Shown: positions 1 through 9,629, numbered from the stretch's first letter. The stretch is DNA of 64,000 bases from Mycobacterium sp. 236(2023) (GCF_029623955.1 NZ_JARSBP010000001.1:248001-312000), one strand, 5' to 3'. Made by a program: numbers and translations. Notes: generated by a model not told the origin, from the sequence alone.

Positions 1-1487
1 GGACGAAAAACCGGCAGCGCTCGATATCGCACGCTGAAGCTGGCCTCGTCGAGCTCGGTGCCGACCTCGCCGTCGAGGGCGAGCACGGTCGGGCCGTCGG
101 GGGACCGGAAGGCGAACTCCGGCACCCGCAGCTCGTGGTAGAGCGGGCTGCGCGTCAGCCTCCCGAACGCCACCGCGGTGACGATGCGCAGCGTGCTGAA
201 GCGTTTCCCGGTTTCCAGGATTCGGACGTCGAGCAACCCGTCGTCCATCCGCGTTCGGCGGGACGGCGCGAAACCCGTCGGCAGGTAGGTGGAGTTGCCG
301 AGAAAGAACAGCGACGTCTGCAGTGACCTGTTGTCGTACTCGATGCGGACCGGGGTGTCGCGGCGCAGCGTGTGGAACATCGCGTAGACGCCCGCCAGCG
401 GCTTGCCGATCTTGTGCTCAAGTTTTTCCCGGGTCTGCACGAACGTCGGGTAGGCACCGATGCTGGCGGTGTTGATGACCATCTGCTTCTCGTTGAGGCA
501 CACCATGTCGACGCAGGACACGTCGCCGCGCTGGATCGCCGCGACGGTCCTGGCGGTGGTGTCGCAGCCGATGTCCTTGGCGAAATGGTTGAACGTGCCG
601 GCCGGGAACACCGCCAGCGGAACGCCCACCTCGATGGCTACGGCCGCCGCGGCCGCGACGGTGCCGTCACCTCCGCCGACTCCCAGCACCTCGGCGCGCT
701 GCGCCGCCGACTTCAGCACCTCCACGACGTCGTCGTCCCCGTCGAGTTCGACGATCTCGGCCTGCGGCAGCGCTTCCCGGACCTCGTCGAGCACCCGGGC
801 CCCGGTGCCGCTGCCCGATGCGGGGTTGATGACGACCGTGACGCCGCGCCCGTCGGGCCGCTCGGGGGTATCCACCCGCAGCGGTTGTCCGGCGCTGGGC
901 AGGCGGGTGTCGACGATCGGCGGCACGATTCTCGCGCCGAGCACTGCGAGGCCCGCGCCGATTCCGAAGCCGGCGAGTACGTCGCCGGGGTAGTGGGCAC
1001 CGGTCGCGACCCGCGACATGCCGACGAGGCCGGCGAGCAGGGCGAGCCCGAGGCCGACAGGCGGGTTCTCCAGCCCGACGCCGACGGCGAACGCGGCCGC
1101 GCTGGCCGAGTGCCCCGACGGGAGGGAGTTCGATGTCGGGTGGCGGCGGGTCTGGCGTGCAAGCGGAACGAAGGCCCAGTTCGGGCGCTCGCGTTTCCAG
1201 ATCCGTTTGGCCACCTGGTTGGTGAGAAGGCTCGTCACTCCGAGGGTGACCACACCGCGGGCGGCGCCGCGCTTCACCGACGGGTTCCCGAACGCGGTCA
1301 GCCCGGCGGCGATCGCGAACCACAGCTTCGAGTGGTCGGCGGCCTTCGTCAGCCGCGGCATCACGACGTCGATCAGCGGGCTCGGCGATTCCGCGACGGC
1401 CTCGAAAACCTCGCGGTCCAGCGTGCCCAGCCCCTCACCGATCTGGCGAATTCCGCGGCCACGACGCTTGAAGGGCACAAGGTTCAT
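1..1487 (-). CDS. PAP2 phosphatase / diacylglycerol-kinase-like lipid kinase fusion, C-terminus outside window
   Basis: Reading from an ATG at 1487 the frame stays open to the window edge (about 495 codons). The N-terminal half has the three PAP2 phosphatase signatures: K94..RP near residue 101, PSGH at 123-126, and SRV..H..GD at about 158-169. The second half starts near residue 215 with NPASGSG and carries GGGDGTV at about 271-277, the nucleotide-binding motif of the DAGK catalytic family. One chain therefore joins a lipid phosphate phosphatase to a lipid kinase. Such fusions are known in actinobacteria; the substrate is unknown (diacylglycerol, phosphatidate or a polyprenyl phosphate are possible). 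It is transcribed divergently from the regulator at 1549, and the intervening inverted repeat may control both. Confidence 0.9.
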   Translation of the reverse strand, partial: MNLVPFKRRGRGIRQIGEGLGTLDREVFEAVAESPSPLIDVVMPRLTKAADHSKLWFAIAAGLTAFGNPSVKRGAARGVVTLGVTSLLTNQVAKRIWKRERPNWAFVPLARQTRRHPTSNSLPSGHSASAAAFAVGVGLENPPVGLGLALLAGLVGMSRVATGAHYPGDVLAGFGIGAGLAVLGARIVPPIVDTRLPSAGQPLRVDTPERPDGRGVTVVINPASGSGTGARVLDEVREALPQAEIVELDGDDDVVEVLKSAAQRAEVLGVGGGDGTVAAAAAVAIEVGVPLAVFPAGTFNHFAKDIGCDTTARTVAAIQRGDVSCVDMVCLNEKQMVINTASIGAYPTFVQTREKLEHKIGKPLAGVYAMFHTLRRDTPVRIEYDNRSLQTSLFFLGNSTYLPTGFAPSRRTRMDDGLLDVRILETGKRFSTLRIVTAVAFGRLTRSPLYHELRVPEFAFRSPDGPTVLALDGEVGTELDEASFSVRYRALPVFR

Positions 1488-1504
1488 GCCGCCCAACGTA
1501 TCCG

Positions 1505-1538
1505 GTGGCCCTTGACAAGAAACTTTGTCAAGGGCCAC
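1505..1538. promoter_or_regulatory. Perfect 14-bp inverted repeat, candidate operator/promoter
   Basis: Two 14-bp arms (1505-1518 and 1525-1538), perfect reverse complements, are separated by 6 bp. Each arm holds a TTGACA hexamer (1512-1517 on plus, 1530-1525 on minus), which also resembles a -35 box for either strand. The repeat fills the space between the PAP2-lipid kinase and the HTH regulator. It is most simply read as the autoregulatory operator of that regulator; this is inference from position and symmetry. Confidence 0.7.
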
Positions 1539-1548
1539 GATCGCTTAC

Positions 1549-2127
1549 ATGCTGGATGTGGAGGTCATTGACGACCCCGCCGCGGCGGTCAGCGTTCTCG
1601 ATCCCATCCGCGGCAGGCTGCTGGCCGAACTGACCGAACCTGCGTCGGCGGCGACCCTTGCGGCGCGCGTCGGCATTTCGCGGCAGAAGGTGAACTACCA
1701 CCTGCGGGCGCTGGAGCAGTACCACCTCGTGGCTGTGGCCGGAGAGCGGCGGTGGGGCGGTCTCACCGAACGCATGCTCGTCGCGACGGCGTCATCCTAC
1801 GTCGTATCACCCGGTGCGCTGGGACCCGTCGCCGCCGATCCCGAGCGCACCGGCGACACGATGTCGGCCAGCTATCTGATCGCGGTGGCGGCCCGAGCGG
1901 TCCATGAGGTCGGCGAGATGTGGCGGGCTGCCCGCGACAAACAGAAACGGCTCGCGACGCTGACCATCGACACTGCGGTGACGTTTCGGTCGGCCGCCGA
2001 CCGCTCCGCGTTCACCGATGACCTGGCCGCCGCCGTCACCGCGCTCGTGGCCCGCTACCACGACGCATCCGATCCCGGCGGCAGAACCCACCGCGTGGTG
2101 CTCGCCGCTTACCCGATGCCGAAGTGA
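1549..2127 (+). CDS. ArsR/GntR-like winged-helix transcriptional regulator
   Basis: 192 residues. An N-terminal winged helix (about 5-65) has the pattern of 'loss of repression' HTH proteins: an LDPIRGRLLAEL start and a recognition helix near ISRQKVNYHLRALE. The C-terminal half has no recognised ligand domain. I chose the ATG at 1549 rather than the TTG at 1525, because the TTG lies inside the inverted repeat; the message may be close to leaderless. Regulators of this type are often followed by an AHSA1/SRPBCC gene, and here the downstream position holds what looks like a decayed copy. Its target is probably its own promoter and perhaps the divergent lipid kinase. Confidence 0.85.
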   Translation: MLDVEVIDDPAAAVSVLDPIRGRLLAELTEPASAATLAARVGISRQKVNYHLRALEQYHLVAVAGERRWGGLTERMLVATASSYVVSPGALGPVAADPERTGDTMSASYLIAVAARAVHEVGEMWRAARDKQKRLATLTIDTAVTFRSAADRSAFTDDLAAAVTALVARYHDASDPGGRTHRVVLAAYPMPK

Positions 2128-2152
2128 GGAGGCCATCGCGACCGGCCCGGGG

Positions 2153-2470
2153 ATGAGCGCCTGGTTCACCCCGACCACCGTCGACGAAAGTATCAGCGGC
2201 GCAATCGAATTCAACTTCGGTGACGGGTCTGTCGGCTCAGCGGTGATCACCGAGTGGGAACGTCGGCGCGTTCGCGGTGACGACGTACCCCGGTGACATG
2301 GTGGCGTCGTGCACCGAATCCACCAGACCGCCGGTTTCCGTGACGTCATCTTTCGGCTCGACGCGCCCAGTCCCGGGTGATGGTCAGCCTGTATCTGTAC
2401 GGCGACGCGGCGGCCGACACCGCCGCGGCAGAAGCGCCGAAATGGAAGACCTGGATGGCACAGTTGGTAC
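2153..2470 (+). pseudogene. Probable remnant of an SRPBCC/AHSA1-type gene
   Basis: The 343 bp between the regulator (ends 2127) and the next gene (2471) hold no intact gene. From 2153 one frame reads MSAWFTPTTVDE..., ending ...VITEWE, very like the middle of Aha1/SRPBCC proteins that pair with ArsR-type regulators. It stops at 2296, stays readable in the same frame to a second stop near 2379, and a different frame then gives a protein-like tail (VSLYLYGD...APKWKTWM) ending at 2493. The usual N-terminal third is missing. Family assignment is from recognisable words only; the tail may belong to something else. Confidence 0.5.
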
Positions 2471-3163
2471 ATGCCGACAGCGCCGCGACCTGACCGTCAC
2501 CGGAAACTGCTGCGCCTGGCCGTCCTGGTCGCGGCTGTGCTGATCGGGTTCGCCACGGCACCCCAGGCTGCGGCCTTCTCGCCGTGGTTCGCGAACTCGG
2601 TCGGGCCGGCCACCCAGGTGCTTGCCGTCACGGGCACCGGCGGGTCCGACGCAAAGCTCGACGTATGGCAGCGCACCGCCGCGGGCTGGCAGCCCGTCAC
2701 CGATGGTGTCGGAATCCCGGCCAAGATCGGCGAGAAAGGCATGTCTCCCAACCACTTCGACGGCTCCATGATGACGCCGAAGGGGATCTACAGCCTCGAC
2801 TTCGCGTTCGGGACCCAACCCGACCCGGGCAGCGGCCTGAAGTACGTCCAGGTCGGATCCGACCACTGGTGGGACGGTGACATGAAAAGCCCGACCTACA
2901 ACACCATGCAGGTGTGCGACGAGGCGAACTGCCCCTTCAACACGTCTCTGAGTGCGGGCACCGAGAACCTCGACATCCCGCAGTACGCGCACGCTGTCGT
3001 CATGGGTGTCAACAAGGAACGCATCCCGGGCAAGGGCGGGGCGTTCTTCGTGCACAGCACCGACGGCGGGGCCACCGCCGGGTGCGTGGCGATCGACGAC
3101 GCCAAACTCGTGACGATCATGCGCTGGCTGCGGCCCGGCGCGGTGATCGCCATCACCGAATAG
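2471..3163 (+). CDS. Exported L,D-transpeptidase-like (YkuD-fold) protein, Rv0309-like
   Basis: 230 residues with a signal peptide (hydrophobic 13-35, cleavage after a QAAA-type site). The C-terminal part holds the YkuD-like signature with His near 195 and Cys near 205 (VHSTDGG..AGCVAI), where L,D-transpeptidases keep their catalytic His and Cys. The spacing differs from classical Ldt enzymes, so activity on peptidoglycan cross-links is likely but unproven. It resembles M. tuberculosis Rv0309, and its neighbours (PAP2 protein upstream, SnoaL-like gene downstream on the other strand) fit that locus. It is expected in the cell envelope. Confidence 0.85.
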   Translation: MPTAPRPDRHRKLLRLAVLVAAVLIGFATAPQAAAFSPWFANSVGPATQVLAVTGTGGSDAKLDVWQRTAAGWQPVTDGVGIPAKIGEKGMSPNHFDGSMMTPKGIYSLDFAFGTQPDPGSGLKYVQVGSDHWWDGDMKSPTYNTMQVCDEANCPFNTSLSAGTENLDIPQYAHAVVMGVNKERIPGKGGAFFVHSTDGGATAGCVAIDDAKLVTIMRWLRPGAVIAITE

Positions 3164-3222
3164 TCACGTCGGACGACGATCAAGCGGCGACGGAGGAGCC
3201 GCGTTGAGGAGTTCGACAGATG

Positions 3223-3681
3223 TCAGATGTTGAGGGCGCGCCCGGGCTTGACCTTGAACTCCAGCGCGTCCAGCTTCATCGAGGCGTCGTAGGTGCGGTC
3301 GTAGCCGGTCTCGCTGATCTTCCAGCCGTCCGGGGTCTTTCGGTAGCGGTCGTGGTAGAAGCCCGCGCCGATCAGCATGAAGTTGAAGTCGGGGGCGATG
3401 ACCCGGTCCTGCAGATACCAGGTGGCGGTGGCCTCGTCGCCGTCGACGGTGATCTCGGGGTGGTTGACGCGGTGCTCGGTGAGGACTTCGGGACCCAGCG
3501 AGTTGCGCATGAACCCGACGAGGTCGTCGCGGTTGGTGAAGTGGTGTTCTTCGCCGATCGACTCGCCGTAGCGGCCGACGACGTCTTCGGTGAGAGTGTC
3601 GGCGAACTCGTCCCAGTGCTTGGTGTCCAAGGCACGGAGATAGCGATACTTGACCTGCTTGATGTCGTCGATGTCACTCAT
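3223..3681 (-). CDS. SnoaL/NTF2-like protein, Rv0310c-like
   Basis: 152 residues from an ATG at 3681; another in-frame ATG at 3690 would add three residues, and neither has a clear ribosome site. The sequence is a compact NTF2-like fold: an N-terminal helix (DIDDIKQVKYRYLRALD), then strands rich in aromatic and charged residues (HHFTNRDDLVGFM, WYLQDRV, KISETGYDRTY). This subfamily includes dehydratases, hydroxylase small subunits and unassigned proteins, so no reaction can be given. It is divergent from the Hsp70-like gene at 3754 with about 70 bp between them, and corresponds by position and sequence type to M. tuberculosis Rv0310c. Confidence 0.85.
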   Translation of the reverse strand: MSDIDDIKQVKYRYLRALDTKHWDEFADTLTEDVVGRYGESIGEEHHFTNRDDLVGFMRNSLGPEVLTEHRVNHPEITVDGDEATATWYLQDRVIAPDFNFMLIGAGFYHDRYRKTPDGWKISETGYDRTYDASMKLDALEFKVKPGRALNI

Positions 3682-3753
3682 GGCCGCCATTGCAGCACAC
3701 CCAGGAGTGTCAGGTGCACGAGACCATGCAACCCGTCTAAGGTGTCCTGAATC

Positions 3754-5541
3754 ATGAGCGATGCGTTGGGGTTGTCTGTCGGGACCACCCACCTCGCCGC
3801 GGCCACAGTCGGCAACCAACCGGTGATCCGCCGCTCGGTGCTGACGATGTACGAGCACGGCGCCCCCGAAGTCGGCGACGCAGGCGGCCGCCCGGACGGG
3901 GTCGTGCTGTCCGACTTCGTCGAGCGTGTCGGCGACCCGGTTCCGCTGGTGGCTTCCGACGGCGAAACCTATCCGGCCGAACAGCTCGTCGTCGAGGCGC
4001 TGGAATCGATGGCGGCCCTTGCATCCCAACGCGGCGTCGCCGACGTGGCGATCGCCGTTCCGTCCTACTGGAACGCCGAGACGACGGCAGCGCTGGCGGA
4101 CACCTTGTCCGCGAGCGCAGTGCTGTCCCCGGGCGGAGCGGGCCCCCGTCTCGTCCCGGATGCCCAGGCCGCGCTGATCGCGCTCAACGCCAATCCGGGC
4201 CTGGACCGTCGCGGTGTGGCCGTGCTGCTCGACTTCGGGGGCGGCGGCACCACCATCACCGCCGTCGACGCCGGGTCGGCGTTCACCGTCATCGGTGGCA
4301 CCGAGAGGTTCGCCGAATTCGCCGGTGACCAGATCGACCAGGCGCTTCTCGGGCATGTGCTCGCCGGTGTCGGCGGCGACGTCGACCCCGGGCAGACCGC
4401 CGCGGTCGGATCGCTGGCCCGGCTGCGTGACGAGTGCCGCGCGGCCAAGGAACGGCTGTCCTCGGAGACCGCCACCGACCTGACGGCCGAGCTGCCCGGC
4501 GTCCGCAATGACATCCGGGTCACCCGAGCCGAATTGGAAGAGCTGATCGCGCGGCCGCTCGACGGCGTCTTCACGGCTCTCGAAAACCTGTTGGCGCGCA
4601 ACAGCATCGGCTGGAACAGCGTGTCCTCGGTGGCGGTCGTCGGCGGTGGAGCCTCGATACCTCTGATCACCCAACAGGTTTCGCAGCGCCTGCGTGTTCC
4701 GGTGGTGACGACACCGCAGCCGGCGCTTGACGCAGCGGTCGGCGCCGCGCTGTTCGCCGCGTACGGCCGAAGCGCCGACACCGCGACGTTGGCGGCCACC
4801 GCCATGGCGCCGGTCGTGGCACCGCCGCCGCCGGAGAGTTCCGACAGCACGTACGCGCTGGCTTGGTCCCAGGACGATTCGCCGACCGATGACGTCGTTC
4901 CCTACACCGGCGGCGAGATCCCGCAGGAGCGACCGAACCCCTACGCGCTCCCGGAGTCCTACGCGGCGACGGAAGCGATCTCGCGAGACGACACAGACTC
5001 CAAGCCCCGGATCCCGCTGACGCTGACAGGCATCGTCGCGGCCGTCGCGCTGCTCGCCGTCGGTGGCGCCGCGATCGCGCTGACCAGTGTCGAGTCATCC
5101 GACCGCGAACAACCGACTCCGGGCAACGCACCGCTGAGCAGTGCGCTGGTCCCGACCAGCGCGCCACCGCCGGCAGAGACGGTCACGGTCTCCCAAGAGC
5201 CGCAGCAGCCCCCGCCGCCTCCAACCACCGAGGCCCCGCCGCCGGTCGTGACCACGGCGCCGACGGCTGCCCCGACGACGACCACGACGACGTCGCCGAC
5301 CACCACGACGACGACAACCACGACGACGACCACCACGACAACGACAACCACGACGACAACGACGCCGACGACCACGACGACGACCACCACCGTGCCGACC
5401 ACGACGCCGCCGACGACCACCGCACCGCCGACGACGACCGAGGAGCCGGTGACCACGACAGCGCCCGCGACCACGACGACGTATCTGACCGTGCCTTTCG
5501 TCCCGGTACCGATCCCGATCCTGGTACCCGGCGGACCCTGA
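3754..5541 (+). CDS. Hsp70-like membrane protein with Thr-rich extracytoplasmic tail, Rv0312-like
   Basis: 595 residues. Residues 1 to about 340 resemble a DnaK-type actin/ATPase fold, with LGLSVGTTH at the start (phosphate-1), LLDFGGGGTT near 157-166 (phosphate-2) and VAVVGGGAS near 293-301 (adenosine motif). A linker leads to one transmembrane segment at about 420-446. The rest is Pro/Thr-rich, with an almost pure Thr tract at about 508-545, ending in a short hydrophobic Pro-rich tail. The substrate-binding domain of true Hsp70 is absent. The layout (cytosolic ATPase fold, one membrane pass, disordered exported tail) matches mycobacterial Rv0312. A signalling or wall-anchoring role is possible but unproven. 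Confidence 0.88.
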   Translation: MSDALGLSVGTTHLAAATVGNQPVIRRSVLTMYEHGAPEVGDAGGRPDGVVLSDFVERVGDPVPLVASDGETYPAEQLVVEALESMAALASQRGVADVAIAVPSYWNAETTAALADTLSASAVLSPGGAGPRLVPDAQAALIALNANPGLDRRGVAVLLDFGGGGTTITAVDAGSAFTVIGGTERFAEFAGDQIDQALLGHVLAGVGGDVDPGQTAAVGSLARLRDECRAAKERLSSETATDLTAELPGVRNDIRVTRAELEELIARPLDGVFTALENLLARNSIGWNSVSSVAVVGGGASIPLITQQVSQRLRVPVVTTPQPALDAAVGAALFAAYGRSADTATLAATAMAPVVAPPPPESSDSTYALAWSQDDSPTDDVVPYTGGEIPQERPNPYALPESYAATEAISRDDTDSKPRIPLTLTGIVAAVALLAVGGAAIALTSVESSDREQPTPGNAPLSSALVPTSAPPPAETVTVSQEPQQPPPPPTTEAPPPVVTTAPTAAPTTTTTTSPTTTTTTTTTTTTTTTTTTTTTTPTTTTTTTTVPTTTPPTTTAPPTTTEEPVTTTAPATTTTYLTVPFVPVPIPILVPGGP

Positions 5542-5630
5542 CCCTCTGCGCGTAATTAACCCAGTTGTCATTCCCCGGGCAAGAAATAGGGTTTTCCCCG
5601 ATTCCTCCCCGGGGTCCCCCGCGCCTACGT

Positions 5631-6665
5631 TTATAGAGTCGGTCCGATCGGCTGCGGAGGGGACAGCCGATCGGCCGGCTTTTTCACGTTGCGGGGATGG
5701 TGGCAGGCCGCCGCATGCCCCGGGTCGTAGACCTCCAACGCAGGTTCATCCGACGCGCAGACCTCGGTGTTCCACGGACACCTCGTATGGAAGCGGCATC
5801 CGCCGGGCGGATCCGTCGGGCTGGGCACGTCGCCTTCGAGGACGACGCGCTCACGCGCCTCGTTGCGCCGCGGATCCGGAATCGGCACCGCCGAGAGCAG
5901 AGCATTGGAATAGGGGTGGATCGGCCGGTCGTAGAGACCGTCGGTGCCCGAGTTCTCGACAACCTTGCCCAGGTACATGACCGCGACCCGATCGGAGACG
6001 TGGCGGACCACGCCGAGATCGTGCGCGACGAACAAGAAGGACAGGCCGAGTTCGTCCTGCAGATCCTTGAGCAGGTTGACGATCTGCGCCTGCACCGACA
6101 CATCGAGGGCAGATACCGGTTCGTCGGCGACGATCAGCTTCGGCTCGAGGGCCAGCGCGCGGGCGATGCCGATACGTTGCCGCTGACCACCGGAGAACTC
6201 GTGCGGGTAGCGGTTGTAGTGCTCCGGCCGCAGACCCACCCGGTCCAGCAGTCCCTGCACCCGGCGTTTGAGGTCAGCGCCACCGGCAAGACCGTGCAGC
6301 GCCATCGGGTCGCCGATGATCTGTCCGACGCGCTTGCGGGGGTTCAGCGACGAGAACGGGTCCTGGAAGATCATCTGCATCTGCCTGCGCAGTGGGCGTA
6401 ACTCCCGCCGGGACATGCCCACCAGTTCCTGCCCCATGAACTTCACCGACCCGGAGGTGGGTGCGGTCAGTTGCAGGATGGCCCGGCACAGCGTCGACTT
6501 GCCGCACCCGGATTCGCCTACCAGCCCCAGGGTTTCGCCTTCGTTCAGAGTCAGGCTCACGCCGTCGACGGCGTGCACCCGTCCCACCTCGCGCTCGACG
6601 ACGACGCCCGATTTGATCGGGAAATACTTGACGAGGTCGGTGACCTCGAGCAGCGGCGCCGTCAT
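5631..6665 (-). CDS. Oligopeptide/dipeptide-type ABC transporter ATPase (DppF/OppF-like)
   Basis: 344 residues from an ATG at 6665, overlapping the upstream ATPase stop by 4 nt. It has Walker A (GESGCGKST), the Q-loop ([13 protein letters not shown]), signature FSGGQRQR, Walker B (LIVADEP) and an H-loop in VAHDLG. The C-terminal extension has the oligopeptide-importer motif CRFHTRCPW, whose cysteines can hold an Fe-S cluster in some relatives. It is the last gene of the importer operon and pairs with the ATPase encoded just upstream to drive uptake of peptides or a similar solute. Confidence 0.93.
   Translation of the reverse strand: MTAPLLEVTDLVKYFPIKSGVVVEREVGRVHAVDGVSLTLNEGETLGLVGESGCGKSTLCRAILQLTAPTSGSVKFMGQELVGMSRRELRPLRRQMQMIFQDPFSSLNPRKRVGQIIGDPMALHGLAGGADLKRRVQGLLDRVGLRPEHYNRYPHEFSGGQRQRIGIARALALEPKLIVADEPVSALDVSVQAQIVNLLKDLQDELGLSFLFVAHDLGVVRHVSDRVAVMYLGKVVENSGTDGLYDRPIHPYSNALLSAVPIPDPRRNEARERVVLEGDVPSPTDPPGGCRFHTRCPWNTEVCASDEPALEVYDPGHAAACHHPRNVKKPADRLSPPQPIGPTL
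5644..5684 (+). terminator. Hairpin plus T-run, candidate intrinsic terminator for the Hsp70-like gene
   Basis: An 11-bp perfect stem (5644-5654 with 5664-5674, 9-nt loop) is followed by a GC step and a run of Ts at 5680-5684 on the plus strand. It lies about 100 bp after the stop at 5541 and inside the last codons of the convergent ABC ATPase gene, so it would stop plus-strand transcription before it runs into the importer operon. Confidence 0.6.
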
Positions 6666-7654
6666 GACCGCACCCTCGCCTTCTCGTCCAGCGCGAGCCA
6701 GCAGCGGTCGAGATGAGTACCGCCGTCGCTGGGGTCCAGCGGAGGCGGTTCGGCACAGTGATCGAACTCGAAGGCGCACCGCGGCGCGAAACGGCATCCC
6801 GTGGGCGGGTCGAGCAGCGACGGCGGTGCCCCCGAGATCTGCGCGAGGCGTCCGCCGCGGGGTTGGTCCAGGCGAGCCAGGGAACCGAGCAGGCCCCACG
6901 TGTACGGGTGCTGCGGGGCGTAGAAGATGTCGTCGAGACTGCCGTCTTCGACGATCTGGCCCGCATACATCACCACCACCCGGTCGGCGATCTCGGCGAC
7001 GACGCCGAGATCGTGGGTGATCAGCACGACGGCCAGATCGCGGTCCCGGTTCAGATCGGCGATCAGCCGCAAGATCTGCGCCTGCACCGTCACATCGAGC
7101 GCGGTCGTCGGCTCGTCGGCGATCAACACCGTCGGCTCCAGGGCGAGCGCCATCGCGATCATCACGCGTTGGCGCATACCGCCGGAGAACTCGTGCGGGT
7201 AACTGCTTACGCGCCCTTGGGCATTCGGGATTCCCACCGACGTGAGCAGTTCGACTGCCCGGGCGAGTGCCGCTTTCTTGGAGACGTCGCGGTGGGCGCG
7301 GATCATCTCGGCAATCTGGTCGCCGACGCGGTACACCGGGTTCAGCGACGACATCGGATCCTGGAACACCATGGCGATCTCCTCGCCGCGGATGTCGCGC
7401 AGGCCGTCGTCGTCGAGACCGGTCAGCTCGCGGCCGCGGTAGGTCACCGATCCGGTGATCCTGGTGTTGGGGGCGCGGGTCAGCCCGGTCAGTGTCTGGG
7501 CGGTAACACTCTTCCCGCAGCCGGATTCGCCCACGATGGCGAGGATCTCGCCGGGAGCCAGATCGAACGACACTCCGTCGACGGCTTTGACGATGCCGTC
7601 CTCGGTGGCGAAGCTGACCCGCAGGTCGTCGACCTTGAGCAGTGCGTCGCTCAT
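6662..7654 (-). CDS. Oligopeptide/dipeptide-type ABC transporter ATPase (DppD/OppD-like)
   Basis: 330 residues. Walker A is GESGCGKSV, the Q-loop [12 protein letters not shown], the signature FSGGMRQR and Walker [13 protein letters not shown]; the C-terminal oligopeptide domain has [17 protein letters not shown] and GKSV are typical of the D-type partner, as against FSGGQRQR in the F-type. It overlaps the permease gene upstream by 4 nt and the F-type gene downstream by 4 nt, so the two ATPases are translationally coupled and probably form the heterodimer of one importer. Confidence 0.93.
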   Translation of the reverse strand: MSDALLKVDDLRVSFATEDGIVKAVDGVSFDLAPGEILAIVGESGCGKSVTAQTLTGLTRAPNTRITGSVTYRGRELTGLDDDGLRDIRGEEIAMVFQDPMSSLNPVYRVGDQIAEMIRAHRDVSKKAALARAVELLTSVGIPNAQGRVSSYPHEFSGGMRQRVMIAMALALEPTVLIADEPTTALDVTVQAQILRLIADLNRDRDLAVVLITHDLGVVAEIADRVVVMYAGQIVEDGSLDDIFYAPQHPYTWGLLGSLARLDQPRGGRLAQISGAPPSLLDPPTGCRFAPRCAFEFDHCAEPPPLDPSDGGTHLDRCWLALDEKARVRS

Positions 7655-8613
7655 GCCGGCGCCGCCTCTCCCAGCCGGATCCTCGGATCCAGCACCGCAT
7701 ACGCGATGTCGACCACGGTGTTGAACAGCACGATGAAGAACGCCCCGAACATCGTGACCGCCATCAGCGGCGGCAGATCGAGGCTGCGGATCGCCTCACC
7801 GGCGTAGAGGCCCACGCCGTCGAGGTTGTACACCGTCTCGGTGAGGATCGCGCCGCCGCCGACGACCATGCCAAAGTCCAGCCCGAACAACGTCACAATG
7901 GGAATCATCGAGTTGCGCAACACATGCCGGACGCGAACCTGCCGGTCGCTCAGCCCCTTCGCCTTCGCGGTGCGCACATAGTCCTCGTTCATCGCATCGA
8001 GCATGTTCGAGCGCAGCACGCGGCTGTAGAAGCCGATGAAGAGCACCGCGAGCGTGAACCACGGCAGCACAAGGTGATACGCCCAGTCCAGCGGATCCTC
8101 GGTCAGCTCGACATAGCTTCCGGTGGGGAACAGCTGCACCTTGAAACTCAGGAAGTACAACAGGATCGCGGCGAGCCAGAACACCGGCATCGAGATGCCC
8201 ACCAGTGAGAGCACCGTCAGCGCGCGGTCGGCGAACCGGCCCGCGTGCACGGCGCTCAGGTACCCGAACAGCACCGCCAGTGACATCCAGATCACCGCCG
8301 CTCCGATGCACAGCGAAAATGTCGCAGGCAGGCCTTCCCAGATCTGTTCCACCACATTGCGATTGCTCGCATACGAGGTGAGCTGGCCGGTGAAGATCTC
8401 CTTCATCATCGTCACGTACTGCACCGGCAGCGGCTGATCGAGGCCGAGGTCGGCGTTCACCCTGGCGATGAGATCCGGGTCAGCGTTCTTGCCTGCGATG
8501 CGCGCGGCGGGATCAGAGTTCGGAATCACGTTGAAGATCAGGAACACGATGACCGAGATCGCGAACAGCACCGCGATCATCCCGAGAAGCCGTCTGGCGG
8601 CGAAACGGGCCAT
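7651..8613 (-). CDS. ABC importer permease, DppB/OppB type
   Basis: 320 residues with about six transmembrane segments. The N-terminus ([23 protein letters not shown]) and the periplasmic stretch following it are typical of B-type peptide/nickel permeases. The EAA-type loop that contacts the ATPase lies at [22 protein letters not shown]. It overlaps the stop of the other permease gene by 1 nt. In canonical dpp/opp operons the B permease precedes C; here it follows C. Confidence 0.92.
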   Translation of the reverse strand: MARFAARRLLGMIAVLFAISVIVFLIFNVIPNSDPAARIAGKNADPDLIARVNADLGLDQPLPVQYVTMMKEIFTGQLTSYASNRNVVEQIWEGLPATFSLCIGAAVIWMSLAVLFGYLSAVHAGRFADRALTVLSLVGISMPVFWLAAILLYFLSFKVQLFPTGSYVELTEDPLDWAYHLVLPWFTLAVLFIGFYSRVLRSNMLDAMNEDYVRTAKAKGLSDRQVRVRHVLRNSMIPIVTLFGLDFGMVVGGGAILTETVYNLDGVGLYAGEAIRSLDLPPLMAVTMFGAFFIVLFNTVVDIAYAVLDPRIRLGEAAPA

Positions 8614-9623
8614 CAGTGTTCCAGTCTTATGCGGGCCTTGGGATCCAGCGCATCCCGCAGCCCGTCACCGAACACGTTGAGCGCCAGCACCGTCACGACG
8701 ATCATCAAGCCGGGGACGATGGTCAGGTGTGGCGCGGTGTAGATCAGCTGATAGCCATCGGCGATCATCGTGCCCCATGAGGCATTCGGCGGACGGACAC
8801 CCGCGCCGAGGAACGACAGCGCCGACTCCAGCAGCATGTTGTTGGCGATGTTGAGCGTGAAGAACACGATGATCGTCGAGATGATGTTCGGCAGGAGTTC
8901 GGCCACCATGATGCGCAACGGTCCCATGCCCTGCGCGACAGCGGCCTCGACGAACTCCTTCTCCCGCAGCGCAAGGATCTCCCCGCGCAGCGGCCTGGCC
9001 ATGTAGGGGACGTACACCAGGCCGATGATGAGGATCGGGATCCAGATCGAATCCCCGGCAATCGCAATGACTCCGAGCTTGAGACCGCCGATCGCCAGCG
9101 CGGTGCCCAGCGCGATCCCGAGTAGCAGGACGGGGAACGCCCAGATGACATCGAGGATGCGCGACAGCACCGCGTCGATCCACCCGCGGTAGTAGCCGGC
9201 CAGCAGTGCGACGATGACGGCCAGCACCGTGGTGAACGCCGCCGCGGCGATGCCGATGTAGATCGACGTGCGTCCACCGTAGAGCAGCCGCACCATGACG
9301 TCGCGTCCGTTCTGGTCGGCTCCCAGCAGATAACGCCCGTGCAGCCCGGGCCCGAGCGGAGTTCCGTCGGGGGCGACGATGTCGGTCTCGACGCCGTCGA
9401 TGACGACGGTGTCGGTGATGTGGTTGTCGTTCGGTCCGGTGTGGGCCACGTGATCGGCCCACAGCGGGGCCGCCAGGCAGGCCACCACGATCAGGACGAA
9501 CATAACGCCGCAGCCGAGCGCAACCTTGTTGCGGCGCAGCCGAAGCCACGCGAGGTACCACGGGTTGCGGCCCTGGATCTGCGATTTCGGGACCCCGGCG
9601 GGTGCCTCAGGGACGGCGACCAC
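8613..9623 (-). CDS. ABC importer permease, DppC/OppC type
   Basis: 336 residues from a GTG at 9623, six nucleotides after the binding-protein gene. An N-terminal cytoplasmic segment and first transmembrane helix (OppC_N type) lead to a periplasmic loop of about 65 residues, then the permease core with the EAA loop around REKEFVEAAVAQGMGPLRIM. The motif LLGADQNGRDV is characteristic of C-type permeases. It forms the membrane channel together with the B-type permease. Confidence 0.92.
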   Translation of the reverse strand: MVAVPEAPAGVPKSQIQGRNPWYLAWLRLRRNKVALGCGVMFVLIVVACLAAPLWADHVAHTGPNDNHITDTVVIDGVETDIVAPDGTPLGPGLHGRYLLGADQNGRDVMVRLLYGGRTSIYIGIAAAAFTTVLAVIVALLAGYYRGWIDAVLSRILDVIWAFPVLLLGIALGTALAIGGLKLGVIAIAGDSIWIPILIIGLVYVPYMARPLRGEILALREKEFVEAAVAQGMGPLRIMVAELLPNIISTIIVFFTLNIANNMLLESALSFLGAGVRPPNASWGTMIADGYQLIYTAPHLTIVPGLMIVVTVLALNVFGDGLRDALDPKARIRLEH

Positions 9624-9629
9624 GGCCGA

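Noticed and set aside
5278..5400. Repetitive ACS tract considered as a CRISPR-like or microsatellite element
   Set aside because: It codes in frame for poly-Thr and has no spacers; it is a coding low-complexity tract.
4959..5474. Val/Gly-only open frames opposite the Thr-rich tail
   Set aside because: They are the mirror of ACC/ACG Thr codons; no start or family support.
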